Assembly: GCA_938034385.1 (NCBI GenBank) | Contig: CALHLC010000017.1 | Location: 1 to 64,000, forward strand | DNA: 64,000 nucleotides | Source of the DNA: an uncultured Bacteriovoracaceae bacterium | Lineage (GTDB): Bacteria > Bdellovibrionota > Bacteriovoracia > Bacteriovoracales > Bacteriovoracaceae | Direction: 5' to 3' | Shown here: piece by piece, positions 1-8,881 of the stretch | How positions within the stretch are numbered: position 1 is the first letter of the stretch | Layout: each line of letters begins with the position of its first letter | Program-made: the position numbers and the translations under genes | The notes under the pieces: model-generated | Seen by the model: the letters and a program-made list of their open reading frames with translations, nothing else | Database searches by the model: none | Told to the model about the DNA's origin: nothing

Positions 1-108
1 AAGAACAATCCAATCAGATGGAAAAAACAAACAAGAAATTGGGAGAAGATACAAAAAGTATCTTTAAATCCTGAGAAAATTGTGAAAGACTATCAAAAGG
101 TAGCCTAA
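1..108 (+). CDS. C-terminal fragment of an unidentified protein (partial)
   Basis: Frame 1 is open from the first base of the window and closes at a TAA at 106-108, giving 35 residues rich in Lys and Asn that end in YQKVA. The gene would enter from the left edge of the window. The fragment is too short to assign to a family, and chance openness over 35 codons in AT-rich DNA is possible. The 120 bases after it, up to the next gene, show nothing I can name. Confidence 0.4.
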   Translation, partial: KNNPIRWKKQTRNWEKIQKVSLNPEKIVKDYQKVA

Positions 109-230
109 ATCTAGGCGACACCTTTACGGTCATATACCACATTAAGAAGTAGTAAAAATTACACAGAAATGAAGCGTTGCATTGATTTTTGTGTCCAGGT
201 GCGTTAATGTCGCTTATTCTAAGGAGAATT

Positions 231-743
231 ATGAAGAAGGCACTAATTTTATTACTTTTATCCAGTACAATCTGGGCACAAGACTTAGGGTTCAAAGGAC
301 AATTTAAGTGTGATGGTCTTCTAGACGATGGTGATTCTATTGAGATGGATGTGAGTCTAAATCAAATCGGAAAGCTAGCTTGGAAAAAATACGATATTGA
401 GTTTCATACTTATAAAAGTAATTTATCATTTTATCAGTTAAATGGTTTTGAAAGAATTAAGCCCGATTTTAATGGATCAAAGCAATATTTAAATGGTCAT
501 AATTTAAAATCAAGTAAATCTGGGAATAGCTATTCTATTAATATTAAAGATTATTTTTCTCAAATTACAACTTTATTAAAGTTTGGTTTGATTGCAGATA
601 TTAATATTCAAATGGAGCTTTTAAAGTCAGGTAATACATTAAAAATCGATGTTTCATCTATCGAAGGAAAAAATAAATCCAAAAGCAGCGCAATGTTTTT
701 TTGTAAGAAAATAAGCTCTTTGCCTAAATTTTCAAAATTTTAA
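231..743 (+). CDS. Exported protein of unknown function (170 aa)
   Basis: I place the start at ATG 231 because AAGGAG at 221-226 lies at the right distance and the protein then opens with a clean signal peptide (MKKALILLLLSSTIWA, probable cleavage before QDLGF). The reading frame is open further upstream, to 189, but that extension has no ribosome binding site and would bury the signal peptide. The mature part is about 153 residues, polar, probably beta-rich, with cysteines near the N-terminus (FKCDG) and C-terminus (FFCKK) that could form a disulphide in the periplasm. I recognise no domain. It is convergent with yaaA, six bases downstream. Confidence 0.75.
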   Translation: MKKALILLLLSSTIWAQDLGFKGQFKCDGLLDDGDSIEMDVSLNQIGKLAWKKYDIEFHTYKSNLSFYQLNGFERIKPDFNGSKQYLNGHNLKSSKSGNSYSINIKDYFSQITTLLKFGLIADINIQMELLKSGNTLKIDVSSIEGKNKSKSSAMFFCKKISSLPKFSKF

Positions 744-749
744 TATTCT

Positions 750-1511
750 CTATCCTCTAGTGAAAACAGGGGAGTTATCACTAGATAGTTTTTTATTAAA
801 CTTATATCCATCAGTATCAAATTTATGAAGATCTTTCGTGTTTTTTATACGGTTATCAATAATAAATCGAGACATCATTCCTCTGGCTTTTTTTGCATAA
901 AATCCAACCATTTTAAATTCATTGCCCTTTTTTTCTTTGAAAGCAGGAGTAATAATTTCAGCATCTAGCTTTTTAAGGTCTATTGCCTGGAAGTACTCTT
1001 TACTGGCTAGGTTGATAAGAGTTTTTTCTTTCTTTAAGAGAGTGTTTATATTGTCAGTGATTGTTTCTTTCCAAAAATCATAAAGATTTTTGTTTTTACC
1101 GATAGGGAATTTCGTTCCCATTTCTAGTCGATAAGGCTGGACGAGATCTAGGGGAGAAACTAATCCATAAAGGCCTGATAATATTCGTAAATGTTTTTGA
1201 GCAAACTCTATATCTTTAGCTTTCATCGTTTCGGGATCTAATCCTACGTAAGTATCGCCTTTAAAAGCAAACATGGCCTGTTTAGCGTTTTTAAGACTAA
1301 AAGGTGTTTTAAAATCTTTGTAGCGCTTCATATTTAGCTCAGTAAGTTTATCGCTTAATTTCATCAAGCTTGAGATTTTCTTAGCATCACATTTTCTAAG
1401 TTCTTTTATAAGAACTTTTGACTTATTTATTTCACTTAGTTGAGTGAACTTTTTGGTTGGTGCAGGTATTTCAAAATCTAATTTCTTAGCAGGGGAAACA
1501 ACAATAAGCAT
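750..1511 (-). CDS. yaaA: Peroxide stress protein YaaA (UPF0246/DUF328)
   Basis: The 253-residue product begins MLIVVSPAKKLDFE, the signature opening of the YaaA family, and its length matches E. coli YaaA (258 aa). The conserved LSGLYGLVSPLDLVQPYRLEMG block and the C-terminal FYAKKARGMMSRFII segment are present. In E. coli this cytoplasmic protein is induced by OxyR and lowers free intracellular iron during hydrogen peroxide stress. The start is supported by AAGGAG six bases upstream on the minus strand. It is monocistronic, convergent with the gene ending at 743 and divergent from the GNAT-like gene at 1578. The family assignment is strong; the physiological role here is inferred from E. 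coli. Confidence 0.93.
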   Translation of the reverse strand: MLIVVSPAKKLDFEIPAPTKKFTQLSEINKSKVLIKELRKCDAKKISSLMKLSDKLTELNMKRYKDFKTPFSLKNAKQAMFAFKGDTYVGLDPETMKAKDIEFAQKHLRILSGLYGLVSPLDLVQPYRLEMGTKFPIGKNKNLYDFWKETITDNINTLLKKEKTLINLASKEYFQAIDLKKLDAEIITPAFKEKKGNEFKMVGFYAKKARGMMSRFIIDNRIKNTKDLHKFDTDGYKFNKKLSSDNSPVFTRG

Positions 1512-1577
1512 AGAGGACTCCTTAAGCTTAATTTATCAAAGGAATTTGAATTTGAGAAGATTCATCAGTTTCGTGAT

Positions 1578-2684
1578 ATGCTCCCTAGGATGACAATTAA
1601 AATAGTAGATAGGGTGAGCTTAAGTGGTTGGGATGATCTTGATTCTATTGATTTTCCTTTTTTAACATCTAGTTTTTTTAAGACTCTAGAAGAGAGCCAA
1701 TGCATAGGCGAGGGGACTGGATGGAATCCAATTTATATAACAGATCCAGGTGTCTCATTGATGTATAGTTTCATTAAGGATCAAAGCTACGGAGAATACA
1801 TTTTTGATTGGAACTGGACCAATTCGTATCATCAAAACAATATATCTTATTATCCTAAACTCACTTCTATGATTCCTTTTACTTCTGTAACAACTCCTCA
1901 TTTCTTAGGTGACTCGTCACAGAAATTGATGGAAACTTATGAGAGTTTTTATAAGGAACACCATTTTTCATCTTCCCATTTTCTCTTTCTTAAACCTGAT
2001 GAGTTAGATTTCTATCAATCATTTGGTTATATTCTTAGAGATAGTTTTCAATATCATTTTGAGAACAAGTCTTATCTTTGTTTTGAGAGTTTCTTAAAGG
2101 ATCTTAAAGGAAGAAAAGCTAAACAAATCAGAAAGGAGAGGGTTTTCCCTGAAGAGGTAAGTTTTAAGCAGTTTACAGGAGAGAGCTTATTACCAGAACA
2201 TGGGAAAGAAATGTTTGAGTTTTACCTCTCAACAATTAGTAAGAAAAATGCAATTGCTTATCTGAATGAAAAATTTTTCATCAAGGTCTTTGAGCGCTTG
2301 AAAAATAATATTTTATATGTACAAGCAAGAAAGAATGAAAAACCTATTGCGGGAGCAGTCTATTTTTATAATAGTGATCGCCTATATGGAAGGTATTGGG
2401 GAGCTAAAGAAGATATGATAAATCTTCACTTTGAGTTATGTTTTTATCAAGGGATTGAATTTTGTATTAAAAATAAGTTATCCGTTTTTGAAGCAGGAGC
2501 TCAAGGAGAACATAAGATTAGTCGTGGTTTTAGACCTATAAAAACCTATAGTGCACATAAATTTAAGCATCCTGGATTTCATGAAGCAATTACCCAATAT
2601 ATTTATAATGAGCGAAAGCATATAGAACAACTCATTGCGAGTTTAAGTCAGAGACTACCTTTCGTAGCGGATAAATTTAGTTAA
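1578..2684 (+). CDS. GNAT/FemAB-like protein (COG3146, PF04339 type)
   Basis: The 368-residue protein has the organisation of COG3146 proteins, often labelled peptidoglycan biosynthesis/recognition or GNAT N-acetyltransferase. It has an N-terminal substrate-binding half with SSFFKTLEES and TGWNPIYI, a central TPHFLG and SSSHFLFL region, and a C-terminal acetyltransferase-like half with AGAVYFY, YGRYWGA and FEAGAQGEHKISRGF. There is no signal peptide, so it should be cytoplasmic. The substrate is unknown. The start is uncertain: ATG 1578 is the longest, but ATG 1590 follows a TATGCT hexamer seven bases upstream and may be a leaderless start, as for other genes here. It is transcribed alone, divergent from yaaA. 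Confidence 0.8.
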   Translation: MLPRMTIKIVDRVSLSGWDDLDSIDFPFLTSSFFKTLEESQCIGEGTGWNPIYITDPGVSLMYSFIKDQSYGEYIFDWNWTNSYHQNNISYYPKLTSMIPFTSVTTPHFLGDSSQKLMETYESFYKEHHFSSSHFLFLKPDELDFYQSFGYILRDSFQYHFENKSYLCFESFLKDLKGRKAKQIRKERVFPEEVSFKQFTGESLLPEHGKEMFEFYLSTISKKNAIAYLNEKFFIKVFERLKNNILYVQARKNEKPIAGAVYFYNSDRLYGRYWGAKEDMINLHFELCFYQGIEFCIKNKLSVFEAGAQGEHKISRGFRPIKTYSAHKFKHPGFHEAITQYIYNERKHIEQLIASLSQRLPFVADKFS

Positions 2685-2791
2685 ACCTTAGAGAATCATC
2701 ATCTTCATTAGTCTATGTAATAAATTCAATCATGTTTGATCCTTATCTATAAGAGTGTTAGGTTGTTGCAAAAATCATTAAGGAGAAAAAA

Positions 2792-3160
2792 ATGAAGAAA
2801 TTAGTATTTTTAGCAATGTTATCAGGTCTTGTTTTCGGTGCAACTATTGAGGACGCTCGATTTAATACGCAAACGAATCAAATTGAACTGGATGTTAAAT
2901 ATGGTGGAGGTTGTGGTGAGCATTTATGGGACTTAGAAGTGGGTATGTGTTTAGAGTCTTTTCCTGTTCAATGTGATGTAAAACTAGTTCATCTTACTGA
3001 TGATACTTGCGAAGGGTTGAGATTTGAAACTATAAAGTTTGATTTAGCTGAAGTTGGTTTGAAGAATGATTATTATGTTGGGGCGTCTTTATCTATCTTT
3101 ACAGTTGACTATGGAAGGAGAAGTGAAGCTAAGTATATTTCTCTTCCTAGAAGTTTATAA
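2792..3160 (+). CDS. Small exported cysteine-containing protein, unknown
   Basis: This 122-residue protein starts at an ATG preceded by AAGGAG and opens with a signal peptide (MKKLVFLAMLSGLVFG, cleavage near ATIED). The mature part of about 105 residues has four cysteines (GGGCGEH, GMCLES, VQCDVK, DTCEGL), an even number suggesting two disulphides in the periplasm or outside the cell. I recognise no family. It is transcribed alone and is followed by a strong hairpin at 3178-3207 that separates it from the convergent aroC operon. Confidence 0.75.
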   Translation: MKKLVFLAMLSGLVFGATIEDARFNTQTNQIELDVKYGGGCGEHLWDLEVGMCLESFPVQCDVKLVHLTDDTCEGLRFETIKFDLAEVGLKNDYYVGASLSIFTVDYGRRSEAKYISLPRSL

Positions 3161-3177
3161 ATATTTTTTCTAATATA

Positions 3178-3213
3178 ATGGATCTGAATAGATTTATTCA
3201 GATCCATGTTTTT
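3178..3213 (+). terminator. Bidirectional intrinsic terminator
   Basis: A perfect 13-bp stem (ATGGATCTGAATA paired with its complement) with the 4-base loop GATT is followed by TTTTT at 3209-3213. It sits between the convergent gene ending at 3160 and aroC ending at 3217, so it probably stops transcription from both sides. Confidence 0.8.
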
Positions 3214-3216
3214 AAG

Positions 3217-4278
3217 TTATTCAATTATATTTATTAGTGCTACATGAATCATCGCTTCAACAATAGGGCAAAATCTCGGTCCTAAGCATGGATCATGACG
3301 ACCATTCACTTCAAGGTCGACTGTTTGAAGTTCTTTATTTATCGTTACTTGCTTTTTAGAAATTGAAGAGGGTGGCTTTAGAGTCACATTAATTAAAATA
3401 TCTTCTCCTGTCGATATTCCGCCTAATATTCCTCCATGATTATTACTTTCAAAAGTAACTTCTTTATTATCATTATTACTACTCATCTGATCATTATGAT
3501 CACTACCTTCCATTGAAGATGCATTCACCCCAGATCCAAACTCAACAGCTGTAACAGCTGGTAGTGAAAATATACTATAAGAAAGTAATGCTTTTATAGA
3601 TCCATAAAAGGGCATACCTAAACCTTTAGGAACATTTTTAATAATGACACTTACTTGTGATCCAAGGGAGTCACCCATTTTTTTTGCACCTATAATAGAT
3701 TCTTTCATTTCTTTAGCAATACTTATTGGTGCATTGATCTCAGGGTCTATGGATTTAGGTATTTTGAAAGGTTGTGGATATTCAATAGGGCCTATCTTAT
3801 TAACAAACGCATTAACTTCAATAGATATATTTTTACTCTTTAATATTTTCTTCGCTATTACTGCCCCTATAACTCTAGAAATGGTTTGTCGTGCACTAGA
3901 TCTCCCTCCACCTCTATAATCTCTATGAGAAAATTTTAGATGATAAGAATAATCAGCATGGCCAGGCCTAAAAGTTTTTTCTAAGTGAGAATAATCTTTT
4001 GAGTTTTGATTTAAATTATTGACTAAAATAGCTATCGGAGCTCCAGTAGTTCTTCCTTCAAAGATTCCTGCTAAAATAATAGGAACATCTTTTTCATCTC
4101 TAGGACTAACAAACTTTGATTTTCCGGGGCGTCTTTTATTTAAATCTTCTAAAAAGTCTTCAACGGACAAATCAATCCCAGATGGACAACCTTCAATGAT
4201 AGTAACATATCCGGGGCCATGAGACTCACCGGCATCTGTGATAATAAATTTTGAGCCAAAACTATTGCTTGGAAACAT
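3217..4278 (-). CDS. aroC: Chorismate synthase AroC
   Basis: This enzyme removes phosphate from 5-enolpyruvylshikimate-3-phosphate to give chorismate, the last step of the shikimate pathway, using reduced FMN. The 353-residue length is normal. Family signatures are GESHGPGYVTIIEG near the N-terminus, RRPGKSKFVSPRDE, the FMN-binding HRDYRGGGRSSARQT block and the C-terminal GRHDPCLGPRFCPIVEAM. It is the last gene of the minus-strand aroE-aroK-aroB-aroC operon; its ATG lies inside the 3' end of aroB (17-base overlap), which suggests coupled translation. It reads towards the shared terminator at 3178-3213. Confidence 0.97.
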   Translation of the reverse strand: MFPSNSFGSKFIITDAGESHGPGYVTIIEGCPSGIDLSVEDFLEDLNKRRPGKSKFVSPRDEKDVPIILAGIFEGRTTGAPIAILVNNLNQNSKDYSHLEKTFRPGHADYSYHLKFSHRDYRGGGRSSARQTISRVIGAVIAKKILKSKNISIEVNAFVNKIGPIEYPQPFKIPKSIDPEINAPISIAKEMKESIIGAKKMGDSLGSQVSVIIKNVPKGLGMPFYGSIKALLSYSIFSLPAVTAVEFGSGVNASSMEGSDHNDQMSSNNDNKEVTFESNNHGGILGGISTGEDILINVTLKPPSSISKKQVTINKELQTVDLEVNGRHDPCLGPRFCPIVEAMIHVALINIIE

Positions 4279-5197
4279 AGTCTTTTAAATACTCTAATAT
4301 TTCTTTTTTCTCAAACTCTTTAACGACTAATTGGTCCTCTAAGAGAATAAACTTGATTTTTTTTAGGTTTTTCTTATCATATCCCATTGCTGAGACTAGT
4401 TTATTAATTGACTTTGGATCAATAGTTTTTTTGATAGGAAGATCATCACGCCTTTTTTGAGTTAGAAAAAGGTTAAAATCACATCCTCTAAAGACCGCCT
4501 CACCATGGCTCCATTTAGTTGTGCCTTCTACTTTTTCAAGAGCGTGGGCAAGAGTATGACCAAAGTTTAAAAAAATTCTTTTATCGTTTCGATCAAAGAA
4601 ATCCTTCTTGTAAAAGCTTGATTTTATTTTTTGCAGCTTTTTTATTTTTGATAGACTTATATATTCATCATATTTATGTTTTGAAATAATTGAGTATTTG
4701 TACTCTTCACCTTTTCCTGAAAGAATATGTTTTTTAGGCAAAGTAGTTAGGAATTGTAAATCAACTAAAGTGACTTGAGCTTCATAGAAACTTCCCAATA
4801 AATTCTTATAGTCTTTTAAGTTAATGGCAGTTTTTCCTCCATAAGCACTATCAATTTGAGCAAGATAGGTCGTAGGAATATTAATCCATCGAACTCCTCT
4901 CATGTAAATGGAGGCCAAAAACCCTATGGCGTCACCAATACAACCACCTCCAATACTGACTATAGTACTAGATCTATTAACTTGAAGTTTTAATAATTTA
5001 AGGGCCAATTGTTCAATAGATTCAAAATTTTTTAGTTTTTCAGAAGAAACGACACTTATTGATTTTTTATCTTTAAAGAATGCAGGATGCAACTTCTTCA
5101 CTTTTGAATCGATGATAAAAATAACATTTTCATCAATTAAGCTATTGAGTTTTTCAAGGCAATCTTCATGATCATTGTAAAAAAATATTCTACTCAA
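4262..5197 (-). CDS. aroB: 3-dehydroquinate synthase AroB
   Basis: The enzyme converts DAHP to 3-dehydroquinate with NAD and a divalent metal. Visible motifs are the glycine-rich GGGCIGDAIGFLAS, YMRGVRWINIPTTYLAQIDSAYGGKT, KNLLGSFYEA, and the metal-ligand region FGHTLAHALE followed by WSHGEAV. At 311 residues it is shorter than the usual 350-370, with shortened N- and C-terminal parts, but no catalytic motif is lost. The start is TTG at 5197, supported by AAGGAGA upstream and by an 8-base overlap with aroK. The conserved A in the GxAEVIKY segment appears as GEEYKY, a small deviation. Confidence 0.94.
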   Translation of the reverse strand: MSRIFFYNDHEDCLEKLNSLIDENVIFIIDSKVKKLHPAFFKDKKSISVVSSEKLKNFESIEQLALKLLKLQVNRSSTIVSIGGGCIGDAIGFLASIYMRGVRWINIPTTYLAQIDSAYGGKTAINLKDYKNLLGSFYEAQVTLVDLQFLTTLPKKHILSGKGEEYKYSIISKHKYDEYISLSKIKKLQKIKSSFYKKDFFDRNDKRIFLNFGHTLAHALEKVEGTTKWSHGEAVFRGCDFNLFLTQKRRDDLPIKKTIDPKSINKLVSAMGYDKKNLKKIKFILLEDQLVVKEFEKKEILEYLKDYVSKQ

Positions 5198-5678
5198 AAA
5201 TTATCTCCTTTAAAAGTGATAGAGTTGTATCAACATGACCATTGCCATTTATGGTGAAGTCACTTTGTAAATAACGCTCTTGCCTAGAATTATATAATTC
5301 TTGAACATTCTTAAATAGGGGGCGATCAAATTTGTCCTGTTCATTTAATCTACTACTGATGACTTCTAGATCGACCTGTAGATATATCAGTTGATAGTTT
5401 CTAGCGATATATTCTGAAGTTTTAAGGCCTTCAAGGCTTCCTCCTCCTAGAAAGATTAAATGAGGAGGTAGAGAATTAAGAAGACTCAACGTTTGAAACT
5501 CTATCTCTCTAAAAGATTGTTCTCCAACATTTTCAAAATACCTTTTTATCGATCCAATCTCTTTAGTGATGAGTTTGTCTAAATCAAATGCCTGGACTTG
5601 ATCTTTGATTTGCTCATAAAGAGTAGTTTTCCCAGCTCCCATAAAACCAGCAATTGCAAAATTATTTTTTAATTTCAT
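5190..5678 (-). CDS. aroK: Shikimate kinase AroK
   Basis: This enzyme phosphorylates shikimate at position 3 with ATP. The 162-residue protein has the Walker A loop GFMGAGKTT near residues 11-19, the shikimate-binding FDLDKLI, the FREIE motif, the LGGGSL loop and RPLF in the lid. The length is normal to slightly short. The start overlaps the end of aroE by 17 bases and its own end overlaps aroB by 8 bases, so the operon is tightly packed and probably translationally coupled. Confidence 0.93.
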   Translation of the reverse strand: MKLKNNFAIAGFMGAGKTTLYEQIKDQVQAFDLDKLITKEIGSIKRYFENVGEQSFREIEFQTLSLLNSLPPHLIFLGGGSLEGLKTSEYIARNYQLIYLQVDLEVISSRLNEQDKFDRPLFKNVQELYNSRQERYLQSDFTINGNGHVDTTLSLLKEIIFE

Positions 5679-6351
5679 TAAATATTTCTTTTTTTAATTC
5701 AAGCTCATCTTCATAAGTTATATCAAACCAGATAGAGAAATTTTTCATTGCCTGCCAAATAAGCATAGATAAGCCGTTTAATAATGAATTTTGATATCGA
5801 TGGTAATTTAGATCAAATTGGAATTTGTGATCAATCTCTATTGGAGTTGAATTAATAATCAAATCAAATTTTTTTGGTTCAAAGTCTGATAATAAATTAA
5901 AATTTTGATTTAGATATTGTTGAGATTTATCAGTTCTATTAAAAATAGAAACTTTTTTGTTTGCTAACACTTCCAAAATAGAACTGCTCACATCACCGGC
6001 TCCAATGAGAGCAATACTAAGATTTTCAAGACTAGTAACTTGTAAGGTCTTTTCTATTCCATATACATCGGTATTATCAGCGAGTTTTTTCTTATTATCA
6101 TAAATATTGGCATATCCCGTCTTCTTTGAAACCTCTGAACAATCAAAAATGGAGTGAATTTTTCTAAAGGTGTTCTTCTTAAAAGGAGAAGTGATATTAA
6201 ACCCATTCAATAATGAAAAATCATATTCCATGGGATCAAGGTTAAAGCAATGATACTTTAACTCAACTCCATATTGATGGGATAGATTTTTATAAATCTT
6301 GGGAGATAAACTTTCTTGAGTATTATCACCAAATAAAGCAAAGGTATTCAC
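5662..6351 (-). CDS. aroE: Shikimate dehydrogenase AroE
   Basis: The enzyme reduces 3-dehydroshikimate to shikimate with NADPH. At 229 residues it is short (270-290 is usual), yet the working parts are present: SLSP for substrate binding, NITSPFKK with the catalytic lysine, NTDVYG with the catalytic aspartate, the cofactor loop ALIGAGDVSSS, NRTD, and the C-terminal GLSMLIWQA segment. The start is GTG at 6351. It is the first gene of the minus-strand aro operon and is only 34 bp from the divergent DAHP synthase gene, so the two promoters must overlap. Confidence 0.92.
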   Translation of the reverse strand: MNTFALFGDNTQESLSPKIYKNLSHQYGVELKYHCFNLDPMEYDFSLLNGFNITSPFKKNTFRKIHSIFDCSEVSKKTGYANIYDNKKKLADNTDVYGIEKTLQVTSLENLSIALIGAGDVSSSILEVLANKKVSIFNRTDKSQQYLNQNFNLLSDFEPKKFDLIINSTPIEIDHKFQFDLNYHRYQNSLLNGLSMLIWQAMKNFSIWFDITYEDELELKKEIFNEIKK

Positions 6352-6373
6352 TCTTAGAAATTACCCTTTTTTT

Positions 6374-6388
6374 TATTATCTTGAAATG
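6374..6388 (+). promoter_or_regulatory. Candidate leaderless promoter -10 for the DAHP synthase gene
   Basis: TATTAT at 6374-6379 ends six bases before the ATG at 6386, and there is no Shine-Dalgarno sequence. A transcript started at the usual distance from this hexamer would begin at the start codon. No good -35 is visible. The spacing matches eight other genes in the window. Confidence 0.5.
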
Positions 6389-7423
6389 CTAGATTGGATG
6401 ATCATGGAAAATAGGCCTTATATTATCGCAGGTCCCTGTAGTGCAGAGACTAAGGAGCAGCTCTTTAAAGTAGCTGATTGCTTACTAGAGCTTGGTATTA
6501 AGAATATGAGGGCGGGACTTTGGAAGCCTAGGTCAAGACCTGATAGCTTTGAAGGTGTTGGAAGTGAAGGCTTACCTTGGTTAAAGGAACTTAAATCTAA
6601 AGGTATTTTGCCTCACACAGAGGTCATTTTACCTGAACATGTTAAGCTTTGTTTAGACTCTGGTATTGAGCACTTGTGGCTAGGAGCTAGAACTACGACT
6701 AATCCTTTTTTGGTTGATCAATTAGCTCAAAATATGAATAATCAAGTGAAAGTTGTATTAGTCAAAAACCCAATTGCTCCTGATATCAAATTATGGTTAG
6801 GGGCGATTGAGCGTGTTCAGAAATATAATCCTGATGCTTTGGTAATTGCTTTGCATAGAGGTTTTAGTACGTATTCTTCAGGGAAATTTAGAAATGATCC
6901 ATTATGGGATATGGTTTTTCGATTAAGGGAGCTAAGGCCAGACCTAACCTTTCTATCTGATCCAAGCCACATTGCAGGACAAGCAAAACTTATAAGCAAT
7001 ATCTCTCAATTTGCACTGGATTTAGGAATAAACGGACTTTTTTTAGAAATCCACCCTGATCCATCCAAAGCTCTAAGTGATGCTAAACAACAAATTAATC
7101 TTGAAGAGTTTAAAAGCTTAGTGAAACAATTGCATGTTAAGTCTTTGGTGAGCCAGAAAAATCTAGAGGAGCTGGAAAAGTTACGAACTCAAGTAGATGA
7201 AATTGATCTGAAATTAATAAAATCTTTAAAAGAAAGAACGGACATAATAAGAGAAATATCAAAGTTAAAAAAGGATCATGATTTACAGATCTTCTCTTAT
7301 GAAAGATATACAGAGTCTTTAGCCAGTCGAGTGGAATTGGCCAAGAGTTATGAGTTAGATCCTAAAGTTGTTGAAGATATTTATCGATTGATTCATTCAT
7401 ATTCGGTTGATCTACAGAGTTAA
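6386..7423 (+). CDS. aroF: Bifunctional DAHP synthase (type I-beta) / chorismate mutase (AroQ type)
   Basis: Residues 10-250 form a KdsA-like DAHP synthase, which condenses phosphoenolpyruvate and erythrose-4-phosphate: IIAGPCSAE, GLWKPRSRPDSFEGVG, LVKNP, HRGFS, SDPSHIAGQ and EIHPDPSKALSDAKQQI. Residues about 255-345 match an AroQ chorismate mutase helix bundle: LEKLRTQVDEIDLKLIKSLKERTDIIREISKLKK. Such fusions let prephenate or chorismate control the first step of the pathway. It is divergent from the aro operon across 34 bp. Family assignment is strong; allosteric behaviour is inferred. ATG codons at 6398 and 6404 are possible later starts, but the -10-like hexamer favours 6386. Confidence 0.94.
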   Translation: MLDWMIMENRPYIIAGPCSAETKEQLFKVADCLLELGIKNMRAGLWKPRSRPDSFEGVGSEGLPWLKELKSKGILPHTEVILPEHVKLCLDSGIEHLWLGARTTTNPFLVDQLAQNMNNQVKVVLVKNPIAPDIKLWLGAIERVQKYNPDALVIALHRGFSTYSSGKFRNDPLWDMVFRLRELRPDLTFLSDPSHIAGQAKLISNISQFALDLGINGLFLEIHPDPSKALSDAKQQINLEEFKSLVKQLHVKSLVSQKNLEELEKLRTQVDEIDLKLIKSLKERTDIIREISKLKKDHDLQIFSYERYTESLASRVELAKSYELDPKVVEDIYRLIHSYSVDLQS

Positions 7424-7560
7424 ATCGATCTCTTGATTCTAACTAATTCGAGTTTAGGGTATAAGTCTAGAGTTTATTTATAGATTTCTTGATAAAGGTT
7501 AACTTCTTTGGTTTAAATCTGTGATAATTTTTTGAAAATATTAAACCAAAGGACAATATT

Positions 7561-8694
7561 ATGAAAATGTTAATTTACTCTCTTTTGCTTATTCCATTTA
7601 TTGGTCTAAGTCAGTCAGCTTCAAACAAGCCAATTCCTTGGCACGGAATTGTACAAATTAAAATTGAAAATAAAGTATTTAATTATGAAAATGTTAAAGA
7701 TCTAAGAAACTTAAATAGGTTAATTCTAGGTGCTTCTTCTCAAGGTCTCTCTAGTAGCATTGGTCCTGCTCGAACAGGTTTTTTACCATTTGAAGTTCGA
7801 TTAATTGCAAATGATAATTTAATTCATGGCAGTAGAATTGAAGACTTTGAGGTTTCATTATTAAGATCAGGCGTTGAAGATTCTAACTCTAGTGGTACAT
7901 TTATTAATCATTTCTCTATTGATTTATTGAGTTGGGATAAAAGAAACTATGGAGAGAATATAGCTAATCCATTAACAATATATCGATTTAAACCTTTTCA
8001 AGCTCGTTATGTAGGGGTTAAAAAACTTGGCAAAAATGTAAACATAATCTTTAAAGGAAAGCTAGGATTTTTTCAAAGTACAATAGATTCTCATTTACCA
8101 GAATCACTTAAGAATCAGATTCAAGAATATGTTGAATCTGAACTTAAATTTGGGAAGAGAGATGGTAGAGAAGGAGGAATTTTTAGTTATACAGGAATTG
8201 GTCTAGATGGCTATAGATCTATGGATGTTCAAAGAAGACTTTGGGATGATAGAGATGCTAACAAGTATAACCCGATTTCATATCTTAAAACCTTTGAACT
8301 TTTCTTAGGAGACTCTGAATTTTCACTTGGTGTAGAGTTGTTTAACTTTATTACTGCTAGTGCATCTATTAGTTACAATTCTGATGCAGTCTTAGATCCA
8401 GAACAACTAAAATTTTTAACGATGAATTCAGTAAAGAGAAAAGGACAAATAAATGTAAACCTAGGAGATCTTATTAAGAAATCTAGAGTTTTAAATGGTG
8501 TCAGTGTTTTTGCATACATTCAAAGTGATAAGTTGAGAATACGCCAAGAGCAAACTGAAGATAATGGAGAGATTGCTAGATTTCCTGAACTCGACTTCAA
8601 TAATTATAATCAAAATAATGTTGCTGGGATTGGAGTGAGAGTAAGATTTGGGAAGAGATCTAAGTATAAGAAAGTAATTAAGCCTTTATGGTAA
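7561..8694 (+). CDS. Exported protein of unknown function, possibly outer-membrane
   Basis: The 377-residue protein starts at an ATG preceded by AAAGGA and has a signal peptide (MKMLIYSLLLIPFIGLSQS). I recognise no domain. The C-terminal third alternates hydrophobic and polar residues (FSLGVELFNFITASASISY, INVNLGDL, VSVFAYIQSDKLRIRQ, NVAGIGVRVRFG), which could be outer-membrane beta strands, but it ends KPLW after a basic stretch and not with a textbook barrel signature. It is monocistronic with an intrinsic terminator at 8723-8751. The mapping to the envelope is inference from the signal peptide. Confidence 0.8.
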   Translation: MKMLIYSLLLIPFIGLSQSASNKPIPWHGIVQIKIENKVFNYENVKDLRNLNRLILGASSQGLSSSIGPARTGFLPFEVRLIANDNLIHGSRIEDFEVSLLRSGVEDSNSSGTFINHFSIDLLSWDKRNYGENIANPLTIYRFKPFQARYVGVKKLGKNVNIIFKGKLGFFQSTIDSHLPESLKNQIQEYVESELKFGKRDGREGGIFSYTGIGLDGYRSMDVQRRLWDDRDANKYNPISYLKTFELFLGDSEFSLGVELFNFITASASISYNSDAVLDPEQLKFLTMNSVKRKGQINVNLGDLIKKSRVLNGVSVFAYIQSDKLRIRQEQTEDNGEIARFPELDFNNYNQNNVAGIGVRVRFGKRSKYKKVIKPLW

Positions 8695-8722
8695 TTTTTA
8701 AAAATTTAGTTTTATAAAGTTG

Positions 8723-8751
8723 AGGCAGTCTTTTTATGACTGCCTTTTTTT
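8723..8751 (+). terminator. Intrinsic terminator
   Basis: AGGCAGTC at 8723-8730 pairs with GACTGCCT at 8738-8745 around a 7-base loop, followed by a run of seven T. It lies 28 bases after the stop of the exported protein gene. Confidence 0.88.
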
Positions 8752-8881
8752 ATAGAAAAACCTAATCAGGCTCAGAATAGGCGTTTATGACACGCCGCAA
8801 AGGTAAGATTTATAGCTATAGAATCTACTCATTTAGCCTATTTAATTAGACATTTTTCAATATAGTGCTAGAGATAAACTG

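Noticed and set aside
5662-6351. aroE as a truncated pseudogene because of its 229-residue length
   Set aside because: Catalytic Lys, Asp, NADP loop and C-terminal Gln motif are all present, and the frame is intact.
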